DNA from: VRUE01 sp044867925 | GTDB lineage: Bacteria; Actinomycetota; Thermoleophilia; Solirubrobacterales; 70-9 | Assembly (NCBI GenBank): GCA_044867925.1 | Contig: JBIOVV010000055.1 | Span: 1 to 42,687, forward strand | Direction of reading: 5' to 3' | Length of the DNA: 42,687 nt | Shown here: piece by piece, positions 23,886 through 32,103 of the stretch | Position numbering within the stretch: position 1 is the first letter of the stretch | Layout of the letters: every line of letters begins with the position of its first letter | Program-made: the position numbers and the translations under genes | The notes under the pieces: generated by a model | Seen by the model: only the letters and a program-made list of their open reading frames with translations | Told to the model about the DNA's origin: nothing | The model's database searches: none

Positions 23886-24236
23886 TCAGTAGCTGTTGGC
23901 GTCGATCCAGACCCGCCAGATCGCCGCAACCGAGGCGCCGAGCAGGACGATCCAGGCCAGGGTGCCGCCGCCGCTGGAGAAGAGCTCATCGCTGCCGGCG
24001 ATCAGCAGCGCGATCATCCCGACCGCCGCGTAGAGGATCGCCCGGCGGGCGTCGGTAAGCGCCACGAGGGTCAGCTGGTTCTGGCGGCTGAGCACGAACA
24101 GCATCCAGGCCAGGGCGGCGAGGAAGCCCATCGTGATCGCGGTCAGGATCGCTTCGGCGACGTTGCCGCCCGCCGGCGCGAAGGCGACCACCAGCGCCAG
24201 CGCCATGACGATCCCGACGTTGCGCAGGGTGCGCAT
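23886..24236 (-). CDS. Small integral membrane protein, function unknown
   Basis: About 116 residues from ATG 24236 (an in-frame start 6 codons upstream is possible). Four predicted helices: VGIVMALALVVAFAPAG, ILTAITMGFLAALAWMLFVL, AILYAAVGMIALLIAG and LAWIVLLGASVAAIWRVWI, with a short SRQNQLTLVALTDAR loop. Probably the last gene of the phosphate transporter operon, 29 nt after the preceding membrane protein. No family recognised. Confidence 0.7.
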   Translation of the reverse strand: MRTLRNVGIVMALALVVAFAPAGGNVAEAILTAITMGFLAALAWMLFVLSRQNQLTLVALTDARRAILYAAVGMIALLIAGSDELFSSGGGTLAWIVLLGASVAAIWRVWIDANSY

Positions 24237-24265
24237 GGGAAAAATTCTACGCACCGGCAGGCGGT

Positions 24266-24502
24266 CTACTTGCTCGACATGATCACGATGCCGAAGAAGA
24301 CCGCGGCAAGAGTGATCAGGAGTGCGAGGCCGGCCAGCGCCACGGCGCCGGCGGCGGCGAATGGGCGCTCCTCGCGGCTGAGGTCGGCGAAGCGGGCGAC
24401 GCCCCAGATCGCCACCGAGAAGACCACGGTGATGCCGACCCCGGCGATGACCGAGGCGATAACCGTCTCAATCAGCTCCTTGGTCTCGACGACGACGGCC
24501 AT
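24266..24502 (-). CDS. Small two-helix membrane protein downstream of pit
   Basis: 78 residues with helices VIASVIAGVGITVVFSVAIW and GAVALAGLALLITLAAVFFG, joined by a basic/acidic loop FADLSREERPF. It starts 3 nt after the pit stop and is therefore cotranscribed. A role with the phosphate permease is possible but cannot be shown. Confidence 0.75.
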   Translation of the reverse strand: MAVVVETKELIETVIASVIAGVGITVVFSVAIWGVARFADLSREERPFAAAGAVALAGLALLITLAAVFFGIVIMSSK

Positions 24503-24505
24503 CGC

Positions 24506-25603
24506 TCAGCCGGCCGGGATGGGAGCGCCCTGGCGCGAGCGCCGGGTGAAGACGAGGACGATCAGCGAGAGCGATATCGCCGTCACCAGGACCGGGCCCA
24601 GCGCGCCGTCGCCGAAGATCGCGGTGATTCCGTAGGCGAGCGCCCCGATCGCGGCTGCGGCCGGCAGGGTCAGCAGCCAGGCGGTGACGATGTTGCCCGC
24701 GACCCCCCAGCGCACCGCCGAGACGCGCTTGCCGGCCCCCGCCCCCATGATGCCGCCGTTGATCACGTGCGTGGTCGAGAGCGGGAAGCCGAAGTGCGTC
24801 GAGGCGAGGATCACCGCCGAGCCGGCGCCCTGCGAGGCGAAGCCCTGCGCCGCGTCCATCTTGATGATCCGCGTCCCCGTCGTGCGAATGATCCGCCAGC
24901 CGCCGCTGTAGGTGCCGAGGGCGATCGCGGTCGCCGCCCCGACGATCACCCAGAGCGGTGGGTCGGCGTCGGCGGCGAGCGTGCCGTTGGCGACCAGGGC
25001 CAGGGTGATGATGCCCATCGTCTTCTGCGCATCGTTGGTGCCGTGGGCGAGCGCCAGCAGGCTGCTGGAGATGATCTGCCCGTAGCGGAAGCCGCGGGTC
25101 ACGGTTCCGGGGCGCTGCTTGCCGACGATCCGGTAGACGAGCCCGATCGCGACCCCGGCGACGACGAAGGCGAGGATCGGCGCGATCACCGCCGGGACCA
25201 GCACCTTGCCGACCAGGCCGTCGGCGATCACGGCGTCGAAGCCGGCCGCCGCCACGGCGGAGCCGACGACGCCGCCGATCAGCGCGTGCGAGGAGCTGGA
25301 GGGCAACCCGAACGACCAGGTGATCAGGTTCCAGGCGATCGCCCCGATCAGCCCGGCGAAGACCACAGTGGGCGTGACCACAGAGGAATCGACGACGTCG
25401 TTGGCGACCGTCGCGGCGACCGAGATCGAGATGAAGGCACCGGCGAAGTTGAGCAGCGAGGCGAGCCCGATCGCCACCTGCGGCCGCGCCGCCCCGGTCG
25501 AGATCGAGGTGGCGACGACGTTGGCCGTGTCGTGGAAGCCGTTGGTGAAATCGAAGGCAAGCGCCGTGGCGACGACGATGACGAGGATGACGTCCGAGCT
25601 CAT
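24506..25603 (-). CDS. pit: Low-affinity inorganic phosphate transporter, PiT family
   Basis: The 365-residue polytopic protein has the duplicated PiT signatures: FDFTNGFHDTANVVATSI at the N-terminus and LLALAHGTNDAQKTMGII in the second half, plus GLPSSSSHALIGGVVGSA and FPLSTTHVINGGIMGAG. It imports phosphate (as metal-phosphate in characterised members) driven by the proton gradient. The PhoU-like partner gene is 5 nt upstream on the same strand, the usual pairing. Confidence 0.97.
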   Translation of the reverse strand: MSSDVILVIVVATALAFDFTNGFHDTANVVATSISTGAARPQVAIGLASLLNFAGAFISISVAATVANDVVDSSVVTPTVVFAGLIGAIAWNLITWSFGLPSSSSHALIGGVVGSAVAAAGFDAVIADGLVGKVLVPAVIAPILAFVVAGVAIGLVYRIVGKQRPGTVTRGFRYGQIISSSLLALAHGTNDAQKTMGIITLALVANGTLAADADPPLWVIVGAATAIALGTYSGGWRIIRTTGTRIIKMDAAQGFASQGAGSAVILASTHFGFPLSTTHVINGGIMGAGAGKRVSAVRWGVAGNIVTAWLLTLPAAAAIGALAYGITAIFGDGALGPVLVTAISLSLIVLVFTRRSRQGAPIPAG

Positions 25604-25608
25604 CGAGG

Positions 25609-26226
25609 CTAGGAATTCTTAATCACGATGCCCTCGAGTATCTGGGCGGCGGTCTCGGTCGCGTCGATCGCGTTCTCGAGCACCGCGAACATGTCCTTCC
25701 AGCGGATCACCACCATCGGGTCGATCCCGTTGGAGAAGAGCGAGGCGACGGCGTTGCGGGAGATCCTGTCGCCGTCGTTCTCCAAGCGGTGGATCTCGAT
25801 CCAGTACTTGTCGAGATCCTTGAAGTCGCGCAGGTGCTCGAGCCCGGCGGCGAGCTGCTCGCAGGCGGCGACCAGCACCTTGGTCAGATCCTGTGCCTGA
25901 GACATCGGCGCCTCGATCTTGTAGAGGCCGAGAAAGTCCGCCGCCTCCTCGGTGTAGTCGACGATGTCGTCCATCTGGGTCGCCAGCCCATAGATGTCCT
26001 CGCGATCGATCGGCGTGACGAAGGTCGAGTTGAGCCGTTTGACGATCGCGTGGGTGATCCGGTCGCCCTCCTGCTCGGCATCGACGATCTGCTTGGAGAG
26101 GTCGCCGGAATCGGGCCAGGAGCCCATCATCTGGTCGAGCAGCCGGGCCGCCTCCAGGGTGTTCTCACCGGCTTCGATGAAGAGATCGAAGAAGGTCCGA
26201 TCGCGGGGCAGGAGCGAGAGGCGCAC
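25609..26226 (-). CDS. PhoU-like DUF47 (YkaA) accessory protein of Pit
   Basis: The 205-residue helical protein has the family's paired metal-binding motifs: IVDAEQEGDRITHAIVKRLN with REDIYGLATQMDDIVDYTEEA, and RLENDGDRISRNAV with RWKDMFAVLENAIDATETAA. DUF47 proteins are encoded beside pit genes and are thought to regulate the permease. GTG 26226 has TAGGAT 9 nt upstream. It leads the DUF47-pit-membrane protein operon, 39 nt after ppk1. Confidence 0.95.
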   Translation of the reverse strand: MRLSLLPRDRTFFDLFIEAGENTLEAARLLDQMMGSWPDSGDLSKQIVDAEQEGDRITHAIVKRLNSTFVTPIDREDIYGLATQMDDIVDYTEEAADFLGLYKIEAPMSQAQDLTKVLVAACEQLAAGLEHLRDFKDLDKYWIEIHRLENDGDRISRNAVASLFSNGIDPMVVIRWKDMFAVLENAIDATETAAQILEGIVIKNS

Positions 26227-26235
26227 TACCTGGCA

Positions 26236-26241
26236 ATCCTA
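26236..26241 (-). promoter_or_regulatory. Putative -10 element of the DUF47-pit operon
   Basis: TAGGAT 9 nt before GTG 26226. The same hexamer and spacing precede uppP (37017-37022). Confidence 0.4.
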
Positions 26242-26265
26242 TTGACAGCGGCGGGCGGTCGCGGT

Positions 26266-28371
26266 TCAGCCGGCGATCGCGGCGAGATGCTCGGCGGCGC
26301 GACCGGCATGGCGCTCGCGCATCTCCTCCTGGACGCTGCGCCGCTGACCGTTTTCCGGCAACAGCCGGGTCCAGTTGCCCTCGGCATCGAGCTGCCAGGC
26401 GTTGACGTTGTCGGCGAAGCAGCGCTCCAGCACGTCGAGCAGATCGGCCCGCAGGGCCGGGTCTTCGACCGGGGTCACGAGCTCTACCCGGCTCTCGAGG
26501 TTGCGCGGCATCAGGTCGGCCGAGCCCATCAGCACGCGGGTCTCCTCGCCGCGCTCGAAGGCGTAGACGCGCGAGTGCTCGAGGAAGCGGCCGACGATCG
26601 AGACGACGCGGATGTTCTCCGAGACGCCGGGCACGCCCGGGCGCAGGCAGCAGATCCCCCGCACGTTGAGGTCGACGCGTACCCCCGCCCGCGAGGCCTC
26701 GTACAGCGCCCGGATGCAGGCAGCGTCGACCAGTGAGTTCATCTTCAGCGCGATCCGCGCCTCCTCCCCCGCCTCATGCGACTCGACCGTCGCCGCGATC
26801 TCCGCCAGGATCTGGTCGCGCATCGTCGTCGGCGAGACCAGCACCTTGCGGTACTCGGCCGGGCGTCCGTAGCCGGTGAGGAAGTTGAACATCTCGGCGA
26901 CGTCGGCGCCGATCTCCTCGTCGGCGGTGAAGAGGCCGAAGTCGGTGTAGAGGCGGGCGGTCTTGGGGTGGTAGTTGCCGGTGCCGATGTGGACGTACTC
27001 GCGCACCCTGTCGCCCTCGCGGCGGGCGACCACGATCGCCTTCACGTGGGTCTTCAGGCCGGGAATGCCGTAGACGACGTGGACGCCGGACTCCTCCAGC
27101 GACTTGGCCCAGTGGATGTTGGCCTCCTCGTCGAAGCGGGCCTTCAGCTCGACCATGCAGACCGCCTGCTTGCCGCGTTCGGAGGCGCGGATCAGCGAGG
27201 GCACGAGCGGCGAGTCGTCGCTGGTCCGGTACACCGTCTGCTTGATCGCCAGCACGTCGGGATCGGCGACCGCCTGCTCGACGAAGCGCTCCACCGAGCT
27301 GGCGAAGGAGTCATAGGGATGGTGGACGAGCAGGTCTTCCTGGCGGATCGCCGCGAACATGTCGCAGGGCTCGTCGTCTTCGCCGAGCAGGCGCGGCTGC
27401 GTCACCGGGACCCAGGGCGCGTAGCGGAGCTCGGCGTGACCGGACAGATCGGCGATCGCGGTCAGATCGGCTAGGTCGATCAGGCCGTCGACGTCGTAGA
27501 CCTCGCGGTCCTCGAGCCGCAGCGCGTCGATCAGTTGCCGGCGCAGCTTCGGGTTCATCCCGGCGGCGATCTCGAGGCGCACGACCTCGCCGAAGCGGCG
27601 GCGGCGGATCTCGTCCTGAACCGCCTGCAGCAGGTCGTCGGCCTCGTCGGAGACGGTGAAGTCGGCATCGCGAGTGACCCGGAAGTAGCCGTAGTCGACC
27701 ACCTCGGTCCCCGGGAAGAGGGAATCGAGGTTGGCGGCGATCACCTCCTCCAGCGGCACGAAGGCCCTGCCCTCGCTGCCGACCGGCAGGAAGCGACCGA
27801 GCAGCTCCTTCGGCACCTTGACGCGGGCGATGATCTCGCTGCCGCTCTCCGGATCGCGCAGCAGCACGCCGAGGCTGAGCGAGAGGTTGGAGATGTAGGG
27901 GAAGGGCCGCCCCAGGCCGATCACCAGCGGCGTCAGCGCCGGGAAGACCTGCTCGTGGAAACGAGCGTCGATCTCGTCTCGCTCCTCCTCGCCGGCCGAA
28001 TCGAGCGAGACGATGCGGATTCCGTGCTCCTCCAGCGCCGGTCGCAACCTGCCCTCGAAGCAGGCGTGCAGTTGCTTGTCGAGCTCCAGCACCCGCGCCT
28101 GGATCGCGTCGATCTGCTCACCGGGCCTGAGCCCGTCGGGTCCACGCGCGTCGATCCCGGCGTCGAGCTGCTCGAACAGCCCCGCCACCCTGACCATGTA
28201 GAACTCGTCGAGGTTGGAGGCGTAGATCGCGCAGAAGCGGATCTGCTCCAGCAGCGGCACCTCGGGGTCCTCGGCGAGCTCCAAGACCCGCTGATTGAAG
28301 TCGAGCCAGGAGAGCTCTCGGTTGAAGTAGAGGGCGGGATCGTCGATCCGCCCATCGTACCCCGGCGGCAC
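26266..28371 (-). CDS. ppk: Polyphosphate kinase 1
   Basis: Reversibly transfers the ATP gamma-phosphate to polyphosphate. The 701-residue protein has the N-domain YFNRELSWLDFNQRVL, the head domain, and the two phospholipase D-like catalytic halves: KQTVYRTSDDSPLV, VELKARFDEEANI, GLKTHVKAIVV (the His region autophosphorylated in the family), HIGTGNYHPKTARLYTD, and later IVGRFLEHSRVYAF and DLMPRNLESRVELVTPV. The start is taken as GTG 28371; a ribosome site is not obvious. It follows the CHAD genes and precedes the DUF47-pit operon. Confidence 0.97.
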   Translation of the reverse strand: MPPGYDGRIDDPALYFNRELSWLDFNQRVLELAEDPEVPLLEQIRFCAIYASNLDEFYMVRVAGLFEQLDAGIDARGPDGLRPGEQIDAIQARVLELDKQLHACFEGRLRPALEEHGIRIVSLDSAGEEERDEIDARFHEQVFPALTPLVIGLGRPFPYISNLSLSLGVLLRDPESGSEIIARVKVPKELLGRFLPVGSEGRAFVPLEEVIAANLDSLFPGTEVVDYGYFRVTRDADFTVSDEADDLLQAVQDEIRRRRFGEVVRLEIAAGMNPKLRRQLIDALRLEDREVYDVDGLIDLADLTAIADLSGHAELRYAPWVPVTQPRLLGEDDEPCDMFAAIRQEDLLVHHPYDSFASSVERFVEQAVADPDVLAIKQTVYRTSDDSPLVPSLIRASERGKQAVCMVELKARFDEEANIHWAKSLEESGVHVVYGIPGLKTHVKAIVVARREGDRVREYVHIGTGNYHPKTARLYTDFGLFTADEEIGADVAEMFNFLTGYGRPAEYRKVLVSPTTMRDQILAEIAATVESHEAGEEARIALKMNSLVDAACIRALYEASRAGVRVDLNVRGICCLRPGVPGVSENIRVVSIVGRFLEHSRVYAFERGEETRVLMGSADLMPRNLESRVELVTPVEDPALRADLLDVLERCFADNVNAWQLDAEGNWTRLLPENGQRRSVQEEMRERHAGRAAEHLAAIAG

Positions 28372-28381
28372 AGCGATCCAA

Positions 28382-28396
28382 GCCGCCTCAGGCGGC
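28382..28396 (-). repeat. GC palindrome upstream of ppk
   Basis: GCCGCCTCAGGCGGC: 6-bp perfect arms and a 3-nt loop, 11 nt before the ppk start. As RNA it is a stable hairpin in the ppk leader. Confidence 0.6.
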
Positions 28397-28418
28397 GTGC
28401 ACGGAGGCGCCGGCGCTT

Positions 28419-28454
28419 CCGACTTTCACCACACCAGAGGTGGGCGAAAGTCGG
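28419..28454 (-). repeat. Hairpin spanning the stop codon of the second CHAD gene
   Basis: CCGACTTTC (28419-28427) and GAAAGTCGG (28446-28454) are perfect 9-bp arms with an 18-nt loop that can partly pair internally. The arm includes the TGA of the CHAD gene; no U-tract follows. Possible processing or partial termination signal before ppk. Confidence 0.55.
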
Positions 28455-28878
28455 TTGCGCGAATCGATGCCGAGAGCGCGGCCCAGGTGCCCTTGCTCGC
28501 CTCGGCCTGCCAGAGCTCGACGAATTCGCGGAAGAGGCTCACACGGCGCTCGCGCAGGAGCACCCCCACCGAGCCGATGCCCGCCACTCGGATCAGCATC
28601 AGATCGCAGTCGTGCAGATCGCCGAGCACCGACTGCAGTCGCATGGCCGCACGGCGGGCCGCCTCCGCCTCCTCCCCCAGGCAGGGGGCGAAGATCTCGA
28701 GCACGTAACGCAGCCGCTTTGCGGCGATGCGCATGTCGTGTTGATCTTCGCTCGCGTCGGGCGCGAGCGCCGAGTCGGCAAAGCAGCGCAGCTCGTCGAG
28801 CCGAACGGAGACGATACGGGTGACGTTTGGCGACAGCGGCCCGCCCGAGTCCAGCCCCTCGATCGCTCGCGCCTTCAC
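28426..28878 (-). CDS. CHAD-domain protein, C-terminal half
   Basis: The 150-residue protein contains SEDQHDMRIAAKRLRYVLEIFAP, the second conserved His/Arg/Lys helix of a CHAD domain, and AMRLQSVLGDLHDCDLMLI. CHAD proteins bind polyphosphate through these basic helices (established for the family). The canonical domain of about 300 residues carries two such halves; here the first half is encoded by the gene just upstream in a different frame. GTG 28878 is the first start available. Product may pair with the other half to rebuild one domain. Confidence 0.85.
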   Translation of the reverse strand: MKARAIEGLDSGGPLSPNVTRIVSVRLDELRCFADSALAPDASEDQHDMRIAAKRLRYVLEIFAPCLGEEAEAARRAAMRLQSVLGDLHDCDLMLIRVAGIGSVGVLLRERRVSLFREFVELWQAEASKGTWAALSASIRATDFRPPLVW

Positions 28879-28906
28879 GCTGCGCCCATCTCGCCTTCGT
28901 GCGTGA

Positions 28907-29380
28907 TCACGAACCCACCTTCTCGACCAGCTTCTTCAGGCGCCGCCGCAGCTTCTTCAGGCGCTTCGAGGCGACGTAGGGCGCGAGCGCCTCGTTGGCC
29001 TCGTCCTGACGCGCCCGCGACTCCTCAATCAGGGCGAGCATGCCAACCCGATCCGCCTCTGCCGCCCGGTCGAGCAGGCCTTCCAGCAGGGCGATCTCGA
29101 CGTCGGCATCACGCCGCTCCCCAAGCGCGTCGGCAAGCGCCTTCACCTTCCTCAGCGCCTTGCGGTGGGGCTTCTTTGGGAAGCAGGCCTCGAAGACCTC
29201 CAGCGCCGCGCGCAGGCGCCGTGTCGCCACCCGCATGTCGTGAACGTTCTCGACTTCGCCGAGGTCGAGAACCCCATTCGAGTGCGCGAAGACCTCCCCG
29301 GAGCGGATCTTCACCGCCCTCGCCGCTGCTTCCGAAAACGAGGCCTCGCAGTCGAGCTCGACCTTGCGCGCTCCAGCCAC
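28907..29380 (-). CDS. CHAD-domain protein, N-terminal half
   Basis: The 157-residue protein contains VENVHDMRVATRRLRAALEVFEACF, the first CHAD helix with its conserved His and Arg residues, then LADALGERRDADVEIALLEGL and a Lys/Arg-rich C-terminus (ASKRLKKLRRRLKKLVEKVG). It ends 28 nt before the gene for the other half. Predicted polyphosphate-binding, fitting its place between ppx and ppk. GTG 29380 has TAGCCT 6 nt upstream. Confidence 0.87.
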   Translation of the reverse strand: MAGARKVELDCEASFSEAAARAVKIRSGEVFAHSNGVLDLGEVENVHDMRVATRRLRAALEVFEACFPKKPHRKALRKVKALADALGERRDADVEIALLEGLLDRAAEADRVGMLALIEESRARQDEANEALAPYVASKRLKKLRRRLKKLVEKVGS

Positions 29381-29386
29381 GCCTGG

Positions 29387-29392
29387 AGGCTA
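29387..29392 (-). promoter_or_regulatory. Putative -10 element of the CHAD genes
   Basis: TAGCCT 6 nt before GTG 29380, in the 34-nt gap after ppx. Confidence 0.35.
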
Positions 29393-29414
29393 GAGGACGG
29401 GTTAGGTCGCCCTC

Positions 29415-30323
29415 TTAAGCGACGAGCCGAAGCGAGGCGCCGTCGCTGCTGCCGTTGAGCAGGTCGAGGACGACACCCTCGCGCAAGCCGCCCTTGCCGA
29501 TCTGCAGCGGCCGGCCGAGCAGCTCGGAGACCTTCTCCAGCAGCAGCACCCCGGTGGTGAGGATTCGAACCCGTTCGGGGTCGAGCTCGAAGCGGCGGGC
29601 GACGTCGGCGGCGGGGTCGCCGCAGAGCACGCGGATGCCCCGCTCCAGGGTCTCGTATTCGAGCACGGCGCCGACCAGACGACGCAGCGAGGTGGCGCTG
29701 CCACCCACCGCCACCGCCTGGGCTGGGTGCTCGATCTCGACCCCGCTGAAGATGTCGTCGATGCGGTCGCGGACCTTGCGGATCTCGGCCGCCGAAGGAG
29801 GATCGGAGGAGATCAGCTCGTCGGCGAGCACACCGGAGCCCACCCGCCAGGAGCGCACCTCGTCGACGCCACCGGGCACGGTCCCGAGAATCACCTCGGT
29901 CGAACCGCCGCCGACGTCGACGACGCCCACCTTCCCCTCAACCGGATGGCCGAGCGTCTTGGTCGCGCCGATGAAGGAGAGCCTCCCCTCCTCCTCGTCG
30001 CTCAGCACCTCGACCGGAACACCCGCCGCCTCGCCGATCGCCGCCGCAACCTCGGCCCCGTTCGAAGCCTCGCGAATGGCGGCGGTGGCAACGGCGCGGA
30101 TCTCCTCCGCCCCGAGCTCTCTCGCCAATCGGACCTGGGTCCCGACGACCTCGCACACCTCCTCGACCTTCTCCCCCGCGATCGCCCCATCTCCATCGAC
30201 CGCCTTGTTGATCCGCGTATAAGCCCGCTGCTCCATCGTCTTCTTCAACTGCCCACCCACCGGCTCCGCCACGAGCACTCGCGTCGTGTTGGACCCAATA
30301 TCTATGGCGGCACAGAGCGTCAC
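29415..30323 (-). CDS. ppx: Exopolyphosphatase, Ppx/GppA family
   Basis: The 302-residue protein is an actin-fold phosphatase: AAIDIGSNTTRVLVAE (phosphate 1), EIRAVATAAIREASNG, VGVVDVGGGSTEVILG (phosphate 2) and VAVGGSATSL. It removes terminal phosphate from polyphosphate, or from pppGpp; the two activities cannot be told apart from sequence. GTG 30323 is chosen because the protein then starts at the fold and AGGGGA lies just upstream; the upstream open frame runs through the inverted repeat at 30379-30488 and is not protein-like. Confidence 0.94.
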   Translation of the reverse strand: MTLCAAIDIGSNTTRVLVAEPVGGQLKKTMEQRAYTRINKAVDGDGAIAGEKVEEVCEVVGTQVRLARELGAEEIRAVATAAIREASNGAEVAAAIGEAAGVPVEVLSDEEEGRLSFIGATKTLGHPVEGKVGVVDVGGGSTEVILGTVPGGVDEVRSWRVGSGVLADELISSDPPSAAEIRKVRDRIDDIFSGVEIEHPAQAVAVGGSATSLRRLVGAVLEYETLERGIRVLCGDPAADVARRFELDPERVRILTTGVLLLEKVSELLGRPLQIGKGGLREGVVLDLLNGSSDGASLRLVA

Positions 30324-30378
30324 GGGTTCCCCTGCATGTTCCCAGAGACCCCGGATCTCAACCGGCAGCGGCTGCGAG

Positions 30379-30488
30379 CCGCGGTCGGGTGCTGCCCCCG
30401 GCGGCTTGTACTTTTTCGGCAATCCAATCTCGGACGGCTTCAGACGCTCCACCGAAAAAGTTGAGCCGGGGGTGGTACCCGACCGCGG
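30379..30488 (-). repeat. Long imperfect inverted repeat between phoU and ppx
   Basis: Arms of 41 nt (30379-30419) and 37 nt (30452-30488) are reverse complements through CCGCGGTCGGGT, then CCCCCGGC, then ACTTTTTCGG, separated by short divergent segments; the centre is 32 nt. It fills most of the 169-nt gap between phoU and ppx. Either a large RNA hairpin in the operon or a small MITE-like element. No other copy is visible in the window. Confidence 0.8.
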
Positions 30489-30492
30489 CCCA

Positions 30493-31191
30493 CTATCCCT
30501 CTGGATGCGAGGCGTCCTCGAACTCCCGAAACAACCCCGTGACGACAAAGGCGACCTGCTCGCCGATGTCGACCGCGTTGTCGCCGATCCGCTCGATCGC
30601 CCTTGCTCCCAGCAGCATCGTCATCGCCCACTCGCGCTTGTCGGCGTCGTCGCCGATCTGGAGGGCGAGCCGGAAGCATTCGCGGTTGAGGTTGTCGACG
30701 AGGTCGTCCTGGCGAACCAGGTCCTGGGCGAGTTCGATGTCGCGATCGGCAAAAGCGCGCTTGGCCTGGGCGATCAGGGTCTTCGTCTGGGCACCCATGG
30801 CGAGGATCAACTTCACCATCTCCCGGTCCGACGGCGGCTGGTTGCCGGTCAGCGGGATCATCTTGCAGACGTTCACGCACTGGTCGCCCATCCGCTCGAC
30901 GTTCTTCAGCACGTGGAGAAGGGCCGAGATCAGCCGCAGGTCCGTCGCCACCGGCGACTGGGTGGCGAGCAGCGTGATCAGCGCCTGATGGACCTCCAGG
31001 TAACGGCCGTCGATGCGGTCGTCGTCCGCGACCACGATCTGGGCCAGCTCGACGTCCTGATGCTCGACCGCTTCCATCGTGCGCTTGAGCGCGTCGCTGG
31101 CCAGGTCCAACCCACCAAGCGCGCTCGCCTCGAGCTTCTCCAGCTCCGCCTGGTAGTGAACCCTGGTCTGCTCGACCACGGGCACCCTCAC
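30493..31191 (-). CDS. phoU: Phosphate transport regulator PhoU
   Basis: The 232-residue protein is the two-repeat helical bundle: QAELEKLEASALGGLDLASDALKRTMEAV, DDDRIDGRYLEVHQALITLLATQSPVATDLR and the second metal motif region LGARAIERIGDNAVDIGEQVAFV with NVERMGDQCVNV in the first half. It links Pst transport state to the Pho two-component system and lowers uptake when phosphate is plentiful. Its start overlaps the pstB stop by 4 nt. Confidence 0.97.
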   Translation of the reverse strand: MRVPVVEQTRVHYQAELEKLEASALGGLDLASDALKRTMEAVEHQDVELAQIVVADDDRIDGRYLEVHQALITLLATQSPVATDLRLISALLHVLKNVERMGDQCVNVCKMIPLTGNQPPSDREMVKLILAMGAQTKTLIAQAKRAFADRDIELAQDLVRQDDLVDNLNRECFRLALQIGDDADKREWAMTMLLGARAIERIGDNAVDIGEQVAFVVTGLFREFEDASHPEG

Positions 31192-32093
31192 CCGACCTTG
31201 CCGGAGACGTAGTCCTCAGTGCGACGGTCGGCTGGGTTGGTGAAGATCTTCTCGGTGTCGTCGTACTCGACCAGGCGGCCCCAGCGGTTGTCCTCGTCGG
31301 CGTCGAGCTCGACCATCAGGAAGGCGGTGCGGTCAGAGACGCGGGCGGCCTGCTGCATGTTGTGGGTGACGATGACGATCGAGAATTCCTTCTTCAGCTC
31401 GATCATCAGATCCTCGATCTTGCCGGTCGAGATCGGGTCCAGTGCCGAGCAGGGCTCGTCCATCAGGATCGTGTCCGGCTGCACGGCGATGCAGCGGGCG
31501 ATGCAGAGGCGCTGCTGCTGGCCGCCGGAGAGGCCGAAGGCGTTGCCTTTGAGCCGGTCCTTGACCTCGTCCCAGAGCGCCGCTCCGCGCAGCGCTTTCT
31601 CCACCGTCGCGTCGAGATCGTCCTTCTGGCCGAGCACGCGCGGCCCGAAGGCGACGTTGTCGTAGATCGACTTCGGGAAGGGATTCGGCTTCTGGAAGAC
31701 CATTCCGATCAGCTTGCGGACCTGGACCGGGTCGATCGTGCCCCCGTAGAGATCCTCGCCGTGGTAGAGCAGGCCGCCGCGCACTTCCGCTCCCGGGATC
31801 AGGTCGTTCATCCGGTTGAGACAGCGCAGCAGGGTGCTCTTGCCACACCCCGACGGGCCGATCAGCGCCGTCACGTCGTTGCGGTGGATGTCCATCGAGA
31901 TCCCCTTGACGGCGGAGACGCCGCTGTAGAGGACCTCCACGCCCTTCATCTCGAACACCTTTTCCCGCTGGCCGCCGTGACCGCGGTGGAACTCCTCGGG
32001 ACGCACCGCGATCGCGGCACGTTCGGCCGCCGCCTCGCGCGCCCCGCGCCCGGTCTCGGCCCTGCTTTCGTCCGCTGCCATCTGCTCGCTCAC
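31188..32093 (-). CDS. pstB: Phosphate ABC transporter ATP-binding protein PstB
   Basis: The 301-residue protein has Walker A LIGPSGCGKSTLLRCLNRMNDL, Q-loop VFQKPNPFPKSIYDNV, signature LSGGQQQRL, Walker B ILMDEPCSALDPIS and THNMQQAARVSD, all diagnostic of PstB. About 40 residues of Ala/Glu/Arg-rich extension precede the domain and look non-conserved, so a later start is possible. Powers phosphate import with PstC-PstA. Confidence 0.98.
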   Translation of the reverse strand: MSEQMAADESRAETGRGAREAAAERAAIAVRPEEFHRGHGGQREKVFEMKGVEVLYSGVSAVKGISMDIHRNDVTALIGPSGCGKSTLLRCLNRMNDLIPGAEVRGGLLYHGEDLYGGTIDPVQVRKLIGMVFQKPNPFPKSIYDNVAFGPRVLGQKDDLDATVEKALRGAALWDEVKDRLKGNAFGLSGGQQQRLCIARCIAVQPDTILMDEPCSALDPISTGKIEDLMIELKKEFSIVIVTHNMQQAARVSDRTAFLMVELDADEDNRWGRLVEYDDTEKIFTNPADRRTEDYVSGKVG

Positions 32094-32103
32094 CCTAGTC
32101 CAC

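Noticed and set aside
27535..29418. 627-codon + strand open frame opposite ppk1 and the CHAD genes
   Set aside because: Antisense shadow spanning three real genes and their intergenic hairpins.
29559..29573. tRNA T-loop-like sequence GGATTCGAACC
   Set aside because: It lies inside the conserved coding region of ppx and no acceptor, D or anticodon arms can be drawn around it.
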